From assembly GCF_031729055.1 (NCBI RefSeq), contig NZ_JAVMIP010000028.1, positions 1-32,274 of the forward strand: a DNA stretch of 32,274 nucleotides. Reading direction: 5' to 3'. Positions 7,192 to 15,481 of the stretch are shown here, piece by piece; the first letter of the stretch is position 1, and every line of letters starts with the position of its first letter. The stretch comes from Pseudocalidococcus azoricus BACA0444. Its GTDB lineage: Bacteria > Cyanobacteriota > Cyanobacteriia > Thermosynechococcales > Thermosynechococcaceae. The translations under genes and the position numbers were made by a program. The notes beneath the pieces are model-generated. The model was given only the letters and a program-made list of their open reading frames with translations. It ran no database searches and was not told where the DNA came from.

Positions 7192-7614
7192 ATGACCACT
7201 AAATCTGCTACTGACCTCATCTACACCGCCGCTAACGCCGCCCGTATCCTTGGCAAACGGTTTCAAGGTTTACAGATTCAAGTCTGGTTTAACTGCGTTT
7301 ACGTCCACACTAAAGGGCAATTCTCCCGCTTCATTTCTAAAGCATCCTTTAAGCAAATGTTTGTAGATTTCCGCAAAGCTGGGGCCAAAGCCTTAACCGT
7401 CACCGCTAACTTATTCGTTCCTAACACTTTCAAAGTTCGCAATGGAACTAAAGACACTGCCTACGATGTCTTGATTATTGAGAAAAATATTACTTGCGGT
7501 TGTGAAGATTACAACAACCAAATGGAAGCCTTTAATAAAGGGGTTTGTAAGCATGGTTATGCTGTCTTAAACCATCTCGGCTACAACTCCTTAGCCGATT
7601 ATGTAAGAGCCTAA
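7192..7614 (+). CDS. Protein with a SWIM-type zinc-finger signature
   Basis: A 140-aa island protein of unknown function. Near the C-terminus it carries CGCEDYNNQMEAFNKG followed by VCKHGYAVL, matching the SWIM pattern C-x-C-x(n)-C-x-H (about residues 102-122); SWIM domains mediate nucleic-acid or protein contacts. The first hundred residues look like a small alpha/beta fold with a FSRFISKASFKQMFVDFRKAGAK segment. GAGG is 9-10 bases before the ATG at 7192, a good ribosome binding site. It reads away from the integrase remnant and is followed at 7683 by a small acidic gene on the same strand. Confidence 0.75.
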   Translation: MTTKSATDLIYTAANAARILGKRFQGLQIQVWFNCVYVHTKGQFSRFISKASFKQMFVDFRKAGAKALTVTANLFVPNTFKVRNGTKDTAYDVLIIEKNITCGCEDYNNQMEAFNKGVCKHGYAVLNHLGYNSLADYVRA

Positions 7615-7682
7615 AACGCTCTAATGGGGAAGCTCCTAGCCTCTCTCAAGTAACAGAATTTCAATCATTTAGGAGCAAGGTA

Positions 7683-7853
7683 ATGACTTATTCGCAATAC
7701 TTGGATCAGCTTCGTGAGCAACAAGATGAGGAACGCGCCGCCGCTGAGTTAGACCGTGAACAATTCATGTTTGATGACAGCCACGAATCTGAATACTGGG
7801 ATTGTCTTGAATGTCTGCCACCACCTGAAGTTTTAGAAGATACGCCGCAATAG
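7683..7853 (+). CDS. 56-aa acidic protein
   Basis: A short frame with a clear ribosome binding site (AGGAGCAAGG, ending a few bases before the ATG). The product, starting MTYSQYLDQLREQQDEERAA, is strongly acidic and probably helical in its first half, with a CLEC pair and a proline-rich tail. No family was recognised. It lies 68 bp after the SWIM-finger gene on the same strand and may share its transcript. The ribosome binding site and position make it a likely real gene of the island. Confidence 0.6.
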   Translation: MTYSQYLDQLREQQDEERAAAELDREQFMFDDSHESEYWDCLECLPPPEVLEDTPQ

Positions 7854-7888
7854 TTTAGATGCCCCTGGGGATGGGCTAATATCCCCCG

Positions 7889-8362
7889 CTAAATTGCCCC
7901 TAGAACACTTGGAGAATGAACAATGAACGCAACCTTGCCTAATCCGCCCAGATACGGATAAATATCATGCTCTAAACGCCGTAAATTTTCCTTGGCACTA
8001 CTCTCTGCCCACTGAGATTGAAACTTACTGAACCACTCCTTAGCGACAACCTCAAAGCGACTGGATTCACTGGCAACCTTAGCTGCTTTAGTAGCTTGTC
8101 GCTCCTTAGAGGGGTCAATGCCCCGATCCAAAAGCCGTTTACAGTCTGCTAGTGCCGCCCGCGCCTCGGATAAGGTGACAAAGGGGTAAATGCCCAAACT
8201 GATCAGCTTAAATTTACGCTCGTAGCGATACCTGAACCGCCATAACTTACTTCCCTTGGGAGTGACTTCTAAGTAAAGCCCATAGCCATCTGCTAACTTT
8301 TGAGTCTTATCGGTTGGCTTTGCTGTTCTACAAAGCAAGTCAGTCAGTTTGTGGGTAGCCAT
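7889..8362 (-). pseudogene. Truncated P4-type tyrosine integrase (N-terminal part only)
   Basis: The 157-aa frame holds the DUF4102 arm-binding domain of P4-like integrases: LTDLLCRTAKPTDKTQKLADGYGL, LWRFRYRYERKFKLISLGIYP and LSEARAALADCKRLL, followed by the start of the core-binding domain (FEVVAKEWFSKFQSQW...HDIYPYLGGLGKV). After GGLGKV the sequence departs from the family (AFIVHSPSVLGAI, then a stop). The whole catalytic domain with the R-H-R-Y residues, normally another 220-250 residues, is missing. It starts 154 bp from the 3' end of tRNA-Asp, the usual position of such an integrase next to its attachment site. It cannot recombine DNA by itself. Confidence 0.88.
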
Positions 8363-8368
8363 ATCTGA

Positions 8369-8400
8369 GACTGCATGAACTACCCTCGATACTACCCTCA
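8369..8400. repeat. Right copy of the imperfect direct repeat, in the integrase promoter
   Basis: GACTG followed by CTACCCTCGATACTACCCTCA, similar to 6121-6151. It lies between the integrase start (8362) and the tRNA-Asp 3' end (8516), where arm-type sites of P4-like integrases are expected. Confidence 0.45.
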
Positions 8401-8515
8401 GATAGCTTAGATTATGTTAGACAATATGAGACTGACCAAGACTAAAAGTAATGCCCTAATGCTTATACAGCAGGGCTTTATAGACATTCTCAGACTGTCT
8501 CAGATTGTTCTTTTA

Positions 8516-8589
8516 CGGGACTGACGGGGCTCGAACCCGCAACTTCCGCCGTGACAGGGCGGTGCTCTAACCAATTGAACTACAGTCCC
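8516..8589 (-). tRNA. tRNA-Asp (GTC anticodon)
   Basis: On the minus strand the sequence begins GGGACTGTAGTTCAATTGG and closes with CAGTCCC. This gives a 7-bp acceptor stem, a D-loop with TTGG, an anticodon loop CTGTCAC with GTC, a T-arm with GGTTCGAGCC, and discriminator G at 8516. CCA is not encoded. Its 3' end faces the integrase remnant, making it the likely integration site of the island. Confidence 0.96.
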
Positions 8590-8668
8590 TTGGTTGGTTA
8601 AATTAGGCGATCTTTAGTATTGCGATAAATGGGGAGCTTTGTCAAATGCTGTTGCGCCCAAGACTAGC

Positions 8669-9133
8669 CTAAGCGGCTGTGAGGATTTTTTGGACAATTT
8701 GCATTCCTGTCACCGCTTGCCAACCAAAGAGAGCCGTTAAAACAATGTTCAAAAAAATATGACTGTAGCGAGCAATATCGTTTCCCTTTTGCAAAAATGG
8801 TGTCAAACTAGCCGAAATAGCAATCACCCCCGTCATACCCAGGCCAACGAGTAAATGGGGGCCGACAAACAGTTTGCCATTATTGAGGTAAGTCACGCCC
8901 ATGCCGCCAATGGTACCTAAAACCATAAATGCCAGCAGGATCGAGCTAATTTGGTGATGTCGAAGATTATATTTGGCCTGGATCAGTTCTTTTTTAGCAT
9001 CCTTGTCTGCTGTCCTTGTCCGCCGAATTTGAATTCCCAAGTACATGGCATAGAGGGTTAACCCCAACAAAACCCACATCAAAACAGGGTGAGCAAAGGT
9101 AAGGAGCGTTTTCAGAGTTGGATCAAGGTTCAT
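8669..9133 (-). CDS. DUF4079-family membrane protein
   Basis: A 154-aa integral membrane protein of a family found in cyanobacteria and plastids (DUF4079). There are four hydrophobic segments: ILMWVLL-type near residues 12-33 (HPVLMWVLLGLTLYAMYLG), about 65-85 (SSILLAFMVLGTIGGMGV), about 94-112 (HLLVGLGMTGVIAISAS) and about 126-150. Conserved histidines occur in AHP near the N-terminus, HH before TM2, H before TM3 and H in YSHIFLN, an arrangement that recalls haem-binding four-helix proteins; that is speculation. I chose the ATG at 9133; the longer frame starts with TTG at 9148. The gene stands alone. Confidence 0.85.
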   Translation of the reverse strand: MNLDPTLKTLLTFAHPVLMWVLLGLTLYAMYLGIQIRRTRTADKDAKKELIQAKYNLRHHQISSILLAFMVLGTIGGMGVTYLNNGKLFVGPHLLVGLGMTGVIAISASLTPFLQKGNDIARYSHIFLNIVLTALFGWQAVTGMQIVQKILTAA

Positions 9134-9249
9134 AGTTTTCAATCCCAAATGGGAATCGGCAGAAGGGTCAAAACTGTAATAAAACTTATCATAACCCGAG
9201 TTTGAGATCAGTAAACAGCTGCCGCCAAGTGAGAGAAAGAGGTTTCAGG

Positions 9250-9425
9250 CAAGACCAGGTGGGGCAGAAAAAGTAAGTTCTATTTCCTATCTTGTAGGGA
9301 GATAATAACCGTACAAAAGTGGCTCATCGAAAACTCCTGGGTCTGTAGAGCTTCCTCGTTTGAAAAAAACCGTCTTGCTCTGCACGCAAGCTATAGGGCG
9401 GTGGAGTATGTCAACAATTGCTCCA
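9250..9425. other. ORF-free gap; possible coaE terminator and faint IS200/IS605-like end
   Basis: The 330-bp gap 9134-9463 carries no convincing gene. On the minus strand TTGC-(7)-GCAA nested in CCG...CGG (about 9370-9403) followed by seven T (9369-9363) could be the terminator of coaE. The + strand text GCAAGCTATAGGGCGG and then GGAGTATGTCAAC at 9386-9414 also resembles sequence I associate with right ends of IS200/IS605 elements in cyanobacteria. That resemblance is from memory and unverified. Confidence 0.3.
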
Positions 9426-9463
9426 TTCCGGTTGTCTGGCCCCGCTGCCTGGTGAGGATATTC

Positions 9464-10114
9464 TTATTGATTATTGACCTTAGTCATAAAAGCTCCAACA
9501 TGGCCCCAGGCCTGGTCAATTTGTTGGTATAGGTCTGCTAGTGTCCCCTGATTGTCGAAAACCCAATCAGCTTGCTTGATTTTTTCTGACAGTGGCATTT
9601 GGCTTTGGACTCGGGCTATGGCCTGGTCAAGTGTGAGATGATTCCGTGCCATGAGGCGACTTAACTGTAACTCTGGGGCGAGGGCTACAACCCAAACCAG
9701 ATCCACCAGATCCCTCATTGCTGCCTCAAATAATAGGGGAATCACCATCACAACTTGGTCATGAGTTCCTAACAAGGCCTGGGCCTGGATGATCAGTTGC
9801 TGACGGACAAACGGATGAATTTGGGACTCTAGCCATTGCCGTTCTTGCGGATTGTTAAAAACAAGATTTCCTAGGGTTTCCCGCCGTAATGCCCCATGCT
9901 GATCTAGGACTCCAGGGCCAAAATGCACCTGAATCCTTTGCAAAATCTCACTTCCAGGGGCGACTGCCTTCCGGGCCAAGTCATCAGCATCCAGAATTGG
10001 GACAGCATGGGCCTGGGCTAAATAGTGGGCAACGGTTGATTTACCTGTGGCAATGCCGCCGGTAATTCCCAGTACAGTTTTGTTAAAACCCTTACCCCTT
10101 GCGGACTCTGACAT
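9464..10114 (-). CDS. coaE: Dephospho-CoA kinase (CoaE)
   Basis: The enzyme phosphorylates the 3'-hydroxyl of dephospho-CoA with ATP, the last step of coenzyme A synthesis (EC 2.7.1.24). The P-loop VLGITGGIATGKST lies at about residues 14-27 of the chosen frame, followed by the DADDLARKAV segment that contacts substrate, and the VIPLLFEAAM and LMARNHLT blocks typical of the family. The ATG at 10114 (216 aa) is preferred over a TTG at 10132. The gene is monocistronic; a candidate terminator lies at 9403-9363. Assignment is secure. Confidence 0.95.
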   Translation of the reverse strand: MSESARGKGFNKTVLGITGGIATGKSTVAHYLAQAHAVPILDADDLARKAVAPGSEILQRIQVHFGPGVLDQHGALRRETLGNLVFNNPQERQWLESQIHPFVRQQLIIQAQALLGTHDQVVMVIPLLFEAAMRDLVDLVWVVALAPELQLSRLMARNHLTLDQAIARVQSQMPLSEKIKQADWVFDNQGTLADLYQQIDQAWGHVGAFMTKVNNQ

Positions 10115-10308
10115 CTTCACAGGCGAAATCAAACCGGCTAACTTAAGATAAAATACCGATAGATTGTCTTGATTCTATCTACCCTGCTATGGTCAATGCA
10201 TACTCTCCACTAGCTGTAGTAGAAACTATTTCTTGACAATAAATTCATTTACAAAGTCGTCTGAGTTGTTAGCCGGGAATCCCAGCGCAATTCGGAGGAT
10301 TTTTATTA

Positions 10309-10338
10309 ATGAAGAACGCCAGTGATTACCTAAATTAG
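10309..10338 (+). other. Nine-codon leader-like ORF with a strong ribosome binding site
   Basis: GGAGGA at 10294-10299 is followed 9 bases later by ATG and a nine-codon frame (MKNASDYLN, then TAG). It sits 32 bp upstream of the DUF2325 gene and in another frame. It may be a translated leader or a chance ORF. Confidence 0.3.
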
Positions 10339-10370
10339 TTGAAACAATTAAATACTATCGAGGATAAATC

Positions 10371-11396
10371 ATGACCCTACCCGATATTAATGATGTGGAA
10401 GCATCCGTCCAGGATTTGTTATCCCTGGCCAAAATTGAAATGGAAGAACGCCGCCTCCAGCAGGAACGGGAAGAACAGATTGAGCGAGCCACAAAGGAAA
10501 TTCGTGAACGCCTCCAGCCGCTCCTAGAACAGGTAGAATCATCCCTGAAAGTCTTTACAGAACAGGGATTTACCGACAGCATCAATTACAAAAAACTCCA
10601 GGAAAAAGCAGCAGAACTCCGGGAGAAAATTGCCGATGCCCCTACCCTGGCAGTGCTTAATGTCGAGCAACAAATTATTCTCAATGAAGAAAGACTCCTC
10701 AACGAGCGCACCAGTGAACAACTCAATGCTTGGCGGCGACAACTCAAAGAGGACTTACTGGAGATGATTGAGGAGCAGGATGACTTTTTTACCGCCACAG
10801 ATGCGGCCATTGCGATTCGGGGCTACGTGGCAGACTTGAAAGCGATTAACGCCCTGGACGAGATCGTCATGGCCCTGATGGATCGGATTAACTCCCTCAG
10901 TAAAGAAGGGGCAGTAGCAAAAATGCGCGGTTCCTATGAAAATAGCTTGAACTTTATCTATCACAAAGCCTTAGACAATCGCTCTAAGATTGAACGGCCC
11001 TACGAAATTCAGCCTAAAGTCCGGCATCGTCCCTCGGATAAGCGCCCCAATCCCTATAGTGATCTGGCCGGAAAAGTGGTGGTCTTTGGGGGGCATGATC
11101 GCCTAGAAACGGCAGTCCGCAATCGCCTGAGAGACTCGGGTGTGACCTTGGTGTGGTGTACGGCCCAGGCCGGCCCCCAGTTGATGGAGCAAGCTGAATC
11201 TCACGTGAGTTCCGCTGATTTAGTTATTGTTGTCACCGGATATGCCAGCCATAAACTGACGGAGAAGGCGATGAAGTCGGCTGAAAAATGTGGCAAAACC
11301 GTTGAGATGATCAACACCACGGGAATGATTCGCTGCTTGGAAGCCATTGAAGTCGGCCTGAAAACTCGCCTGCTGGCCCAACGCTTTGCGTCCTAA
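10371..11396 (+). CDS. Coiled-coil protein with a C-terminal DUF2325 domain
   Basis: A 341-aa cytoplasmic protein. Residues about 20-150 are a long charged helix (MEERRLQQEREEQIERATKE and onward), predicted coiled coil. Residues about 230-341 form the DUF2325 domain: GKVVVFGGHDRLETAVRNRL, LVWCTAQAGPQLMEQAE, ADLVIVVTGYASHKLTEKAMKSAEKCGK and MINTTGMIRCLEAIE. DUF2325 has a small Rossmann-like fold and its biochemical role is unknown. In cyanobacteria a stand-alone protein of this length and layout is common. The start ATG at 10371 follows AGGATAAATC, a weak ribosome binding site. A TTGACA at about 10233 may be a promoter -35. Confidence 0.82.
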   Translation: MTLPDINDVEASVQDLLSLAKIEMEERRLQQEREEQIERATKEIRERLQPLLEQVESSLKVFTEQGFTDSINYKKLQEKAAELREKIADAPTLAVLNVEQQIILNEERLLNERTSEQLNAWRRQLKEDLLEMIEEQDDFFTATDAAIAIRGYVADLKAINALDEIVMALMDRINSLSKEGAVAKMRGSYENSLNFIYHKALDNRSKIERPYEIQPKVRHRPSDKRPNPYSDLAGKVVVFGGHDRLETAVRNRLRDSGVTLVWCTAQAGPQLMEQAESHVSSADLVIVVTGYASHKLTEKAMKSAEKCGKTVEMINTTGMIRCLEAIEVGLKTRLLAQRFAS

Positions 11397-11513
11397 GCCT
11401 TGCATGGATTGAATTACTCAGATGCGGCTAGGGGGAGCCTACAGAAAAAGGTTGATCAGCAATACTACTGGGATTTCTAGGGTTCTAGGGTAGTGCTCGG
11501 TCAGATTCTCAAA

Positions 11514-13688
11514 CTAGAGTTTTTGAGGGGGTTCTAAAAAGCCGTAATGGGCCATCCCTTCTAAAATTCCCCCAGCATAGTGGGCCTGGGCAAAATAGAT
11601 GCTGTCGTGTTTTTTGAGTTTCTGCAATTCAGGACTGTGATTACCCACCACTACAGCCAAGGTATTGCCCATCAACATTTGTTCATCATTGCCAGAATCA
11701 CCAGCCACGATTAAATTTCCCATCGCAAAGTTCCATTTGAGGGCAAAGTAGCGGAGGGCATCCCCCTTGGAGGCGCGCAGGGGCAGTAGGTCTAAAAATT
11801 GCTCATGGGAATATATGCCTTGGACATGGAGTTTTTGTCGTCTGAGGTGGCGGAGAATTTGGGTTAGGGTGGGGGCCAGATCAGGATCAACTAGGTAGCT
11901 AATTTTATGGGGACGTTGATTTTCTGGGGCTTGTAGGGTAATGCCGGGAAAGTCAGCCATGGCCTGTCGGACTAAATCGGGCCGCCAACGGTAATTGATA
12001 TGGTGCTTCCAACTGGTATCGGGGGTGAGTTTGGGCCCGTAATAAATTTCACTACCTACAGATGTAATAAACACATCCGGCCAGGGGACAGCCCAGGCAG
12101 CCAAGATTTCAATGGCACTTTCGAGATGGCGGCCTGTGGCGACTCCAAACCCCAGATTTTTATCCTGATCTAGGGCTGCAATTAACTCCCGCAGGCTCTC
12201 GGGATCTCCCAGCAAGGTATTGTCAATATCGCTAATTAACATCCGATCGGTTTCTAAAAGGTGATGGCGAACCGGAGGGGGCGGGGTGAGGGTGAGGAGT
12301 TGGCGGACAGGGTTGAGGAGAGAAATATTGGTGCTGGTGGAAAGCTGGCGAATTTGTTGGAGATACTGTTCAACGTGGCTCGTCCAAGCATAGTGTTGGC
12401 GGACTCCAGCTATTCCCTGGGCTGACCAGACCTGCCATTGTGCTGGGTTTTTGAGGGCTTGGTGCAGGGCTTGGCGAATGTCCTCCGGGTTGAGTGGGTC
12501 AAACAACAGGCCATTGTGACAATGGGCAATAATATCCCGTGGCCCCCCATCGGCCGTGGCTAAAATCGGTAAACCACAGGCCCCGGCTTCAATCAGGGTT
12601 AGGCCAAAGGGTTCCGTCAGGGCGGGATTGATGAATACCCCATGTAAGCGGGCGGCTAAACGATAGAGTTCGGGGACATCATCGGCCTGGTGGGTTTTGG
12701 GATAGGCCACTTTGCCATAGAGGTCATAGCGATCAATCAGCAGGAGTAACTCTGTTAAGACCTGTTTGGGGCCCGTTTCACTTTTGGCGATGTCCTGGCG
12801 GTTGCCCAACACTAAAACTAAGTTGGCCTGGGCCTGTAAGTCTGGATCTTCCCCATAAACTTTCACCAAAGCGGCCACGTTTTTCTTGGGTACTGGCCTG
12901 GACAAACACAAAATCATCGGCTTTTCCGGCTCTAGTAAAAACCGCTCTAGCTCGGCCTGGATTGGAATCGGGGGTAAAACATCATCCCGGTTGTAGGGAT
13001 AAAAGCGACTAATATCCAGGCCTGGGGGAATCACCACCATCTGCTGTGGCCGATAATGATCGTATTGACGGTACTGCTCTTCAATTTCTTGGTGGGTACT
13101 GGCAATGACCAGATCCGCACTGCCTAAGGTACTTTCCTCGGCCTCAATCCGGGTGGCAAAATGGAACTGCTCCTCAATGACATCCGCCTTAGCCCCCTGA
13201 GCCAGCATCCGTTGCCGTTTAACTCGGCCGAGAGAATGACCTGAAAAGACTAATGGCACACCCAACCAACCCGCAACCCGACAGCCCACATAGCCGGCAT
13301 CGGCATAGTGACTATGAATCACACTGGGTTTATGGGCCTGAGTCCGGAGATATTTCAATAATTCATCGGCAAAGACATCGAGATAGGGCCAAAGAACTTC
13401 TTTGCGTAAATAACGGCGGGGCCCACAGGCTAAACGGATAATTCTGGCTTTTTCTGAGAGGGGTTCCATGGCCTGGGCATAGTCAGGGCTAACTTTGGGA
13501 TCATCCACCAGGCGCGTCACTAAATCCACTTGGGCCACTTGCGGATGTTTAGCCAGTTCTCGGGCTAGTTCTACCACATATTTGGTTTGTCCCCCCGTAT
13601 CTGCATCTCGCCCCAATTCCAGATTTTGGCCTCGAATCAGACCATGGACACTGATTAACACGAGGTAAAGGGGATGGTCTTGGATCAT
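11514..13688 (-). CDS. Sucrose-phosphate synthase with an apparently intact phosphatase domain
   Basis: The enzyme joins UDP- or ADP-glucose to fructose-6-phosphate, giving sucrose-6-phosphate, the committed step of sucrose synthesis as osmolyte or sugar currency. The 724-aa product has a GT4/GT-B domain (residues 1-450): GRDADTGGQTKYVVELAREL near the N-terminus, SHYADAGYVG, HSLGRVKR, and the donor-binding block NPALTEPFGLTLIEAGACG (about 354-372). Residues about 482-720 are an SPP-like HAD domain. Unlike the degenerate version known from Synechocystis, it retains D487-I-D489-N-T491, TGR, K641 and GDSGND (663-668), so it may also dephosphorylate sucrose-6-phosphate. It is divergent from the GH100 invertase gene, 197 bp away. 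Confidence 0.95.
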   Translation of the reverse strand: MIQDHPLYLVLISVHGLIRGQNLELGRDADTGGQTKYVVELARELAKHPQVAQVDLVTRLVDDPKVSPDYAQAMEPLSEKARIIRLACGPRRYLRKEVLWPYLDVFADELLKYLRTQAHKPSVIHSHYADAGYVGCRVAGWLGVPLVFSGHSLGRVKRQRMLAQGAKADVIEEQFHFATRIEAEESTLGSADLVIASTHQEIEEQYRQYDHYRPQQMVVIPPGLDISRFYPYNRDDVLPPIPIQAELERFLLEPEKPMILCLSRPVPKKNVAALVKVYGEDPDLQAQANLVLVLGNRQDIAKSETGPKQVLTELLLLIDRYDLYGKVAYPKTHQADDVPELYRLAARLHGVFINPALTEPFGLTLIEAGACGLPILATADGGPRDIIAHCHNGLLFDPLNPEDIRQALHQALKNPAQWQVWSAQGIAGVRQHYAWTSHVEQYLQQIRQLSTSTNISLLNPVRQLLTLTPPPPVRHHLLETDRMLISDIDNTLLGDPESLRELIAALDQDKNLGFGVATGRHLESAIEILAAWAVPWPDVFITSVGSEIYYGPKLTPDTSWKHHINYRWRPDLVRQAMADFPGITLQAPENQRPHKISYLVDPDLAPTLTQILRHLRRQKLHVQGIYSHEQFLDLLPLRASKGDALRYFALKWNFAMGNLIVAGDSGNDEQMLMGNTLAVVVGNHSPELQKLKKHDSIYFAQAHYAGGILEGMAHYGFLEPPQKL

Positions 13689-13885
13689 GATTTATAGTAC
13701 CGCTGCCAGCATGTTGCTCAGGGGGTAGAGGGCCAGTGATGCCCACACCGGCTTTCTGACCAAAGATCAAGATACTCCTGAGCTGAATATAATCCGCCCA
13801 TGCGAGCTGCAGTTCTCCAGATGAAACGACTTCCCCTCTTAGAATAAAGCCAGGCCCCTCCGCTGTCTTGTTGGACAATTATTGA

Positions 13886-15385
13886 ATGTCTCCCACCGCC
13901 TCTTTACCCAGTACCTCCCAGGACATCCTCGAAGCTGCCCGCCACCTCCTCTATAACAAGGCTCTGGTCTATTTCCAGGGCAAACCCATTGGTACTATTG
14001 CCGCACTTCCCCAAAAAGTTCGCAACTACAGTAATGGTCAGGTATCTGTCTCAATTCCTGGTCAAGATTTGAACTATACGGAGGTGTTTATTCGGGATAA
14101 TGTCCCCTCCATGCTCTATTTTTTGGTGGATGATCGTCCCGAAATTGTCCGGAATTTTCTCGATATTTGCCTGAGTTTACAAAGTCAACAGCCCCAGACT
14201 GCCGGTATTTTTCCCACCAGTTTTCATGTGTCCGCCACAAAACTGACCGCGGATTATGGGCAACGGGCGATTGGGCGAGTTGTTTCTGTGGATGCGACGT
14301 TGTGGTGGTTAATTTTGGCCCAGGTGTATTGCCAGTGGACTCAGGATTGGGGATGGGCAGCCCAAGAAACAGTCCAGCAGGGACTAAAACAGTTTTTGCG
14401 CTTGATTTTACATCCAGGGTTTCGGGAAGCCCCTACCCTGCACGTGCCCGATGGTGCGTTTATGATTGATCGTCCTTTAGATGTTTGGGGCGCGCCCTTA
14501 GAAATTCAGGTGTTATTGTATGGGGCGTTATTGAGTACAACCCATTTAATATTACAGGGGCGAGGGCGAGAACTTCAGGATGAGGAACATCAGCAGGTGG
14601 AGCAGTCTTTAGATTTAGCAATTCGCTTACGCCGCTATCTCCTCAAACATTATTGGCTCAATTCCCGGATTGTCCAAATTCTCCGCCGCCGCCCGACCGA
14701 TTTGTATGGGGATCAAATTGTCAATGAGTACAATATTCGCACTGAAACCATTCCCCACTGGCTGCAAACTTGGCTGGGGGATCAAGGGGGCTATTTGATT
14801 GGTAATGTTCGGACGGGTCGCCTAGATTTTCGGTTTTTCACCTTGGGTAATTGTTTAGCAGCGATTTTTGACCTGCTGCCCCGCCCCCAACAGAAAGCCC
14901 TGTTTCATCTCATTGCGCGCAACCGCGATGAACTCTTTGCCGAAATGCCGCTGCGGATTTGCCATCCCCCCTTAGATGATGAGGATTGGCGGAATAAAAC
15001 GGGTTACGATCCGAAAAATAAGGTCTGGTGTTATCACAATGCGGGGCATTGGCCCTGTTTATTTTGGTTTTTAGTCATTGCGATCTTACGGCAAGAATCT
15101 CCCACTGATGAATTAGTTGCCGACAGTTATGCCTATCATCGTCTCCTCAAGGACGGTTACGAAACCCTTTTATCCCGTTTACCGGAACAACAATGGGCCG
15201 AGTATTTTGACGGGCCCACCGGGGTTTGGATTGGTCAACAGGCCAGAGCCTATCAAACTTGGACGATTACTAGCCTGCTATTATCGGAGCATTTCCTCAT
15301 TCGCAAATCCGCAGATAAACAGATTATGAACCTACCCTCCTTGGGCTCCTTAATTCGGCAAAAACAAGAACTGCAAGCAGGATAG
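13886..15385 (+). CDS. Neutral/alkaline invertase, GH100
   Basis: This cytoplasmic enzyme hydrolyses sucrose to glucose and fructose and belongs to the GH100 family shared by cyanobacteria and plants. The 499-aa product has the expected (alpha/alpha)6 family text: YTEVFIRDNVPSMLYFLVD (about 64-82), GQRAIGRVVSVDATLWWL, VPDGAFMIDRPLDVWGAPLEIQ (about 187-208), NCLAAIFDLL, and a C-terminal WAEYFDGP...QARAYQTW segment. The general acid aspartate is expected in the DG-FMIDR segment and the glutamate in WAEYFDGP; both are present. It diverges from sucrose-phosphate synthase, so synthesis and breakdown of sucrose share one intergenic region. The first 10-15 residues are variable. Confidence 0.94.
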   Translation: MSPTASLPSTSQDILEAARHLLYNKALVYFQGKPIGTIAALPQKVRNYSNGQVSVSIPGQDLNYTEVFIRDNVPSMLYFLVDDRPEIVRNFLDICLSLQSQQPQTAGIFPTSFHVSATKLTADYGQRAIGRVVSVDATLWWLILAQVYCQWTQDWGWAAQETVQQGLKQFLRLILHPGFREAPTLHVPDGAFMIDRPLDVWGAPLEIQVLLYGALLSTTHLILQGRGRELQDEEHQQVEQSLDLAIRLRRYLLKHYWLNSRIVQILRRRPTDLYGDQIVNEYNIRTETIPHWLQTWLGDQGGYLIGNVRTGRLDFRFFTLGNCLAAIFDLLPRPQQKALFHLIARNRDELFAEMPLRICHPPLDDEDWRNKTGYDPKNKVWCYHNAGHWPCLFWFLVIAILRQESPTDELVADSYAYHRLLKDGYETLLSRLPEQQWAEYFDGPTGVWIGQQARAYQTWTITSLLLSEHFLIRKSADKQIMNLPSLGSLIRQKQELQAG

Positions 15386-15402
15386 GGTGACTCATTTAAG
15401 GA

Positions 15403-15477
15403 ATGTCAGAAGCGACTTGGGGGCAGTTAATCATCATCACCCTAGCAGGGTTGCTCATCACAGTCTCGATAATATGA
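15403..15477 (+). CDS. Possible 24-aa membrane microprotein
   Basis: A frame of 24 residues, MSEATWGQLIIITLAGLLIT plus VSII, with one hydrophobic helix long enough to span a membrane, lies 17 bp after the invertase stop. AAGGA touches the ATG directly, too close for a normal ribosome binding site. It matches none of the known small photosynthetic subunits (PetG, PetL, PetN, Psb30). It may be chance. Confidence 0.22.
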   Translation: MSEATWGQLIIITLAGLLITVSII

Positions 15478-15481
15478 TGGC

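Noticed and set aside
9386..9414. IS200/IS605 right-end-like text
   Set aside because: The likeness is from memory only, with no transposase or left end nearby; mentioned within the gap entry but not called as an element.
13549..13878. 109-codon frame on the minus strand across the sps-invertase spacer
   Set aside because: Mostly out-of-frame sequence of sucrose-phosphate synthase; no protein signature.
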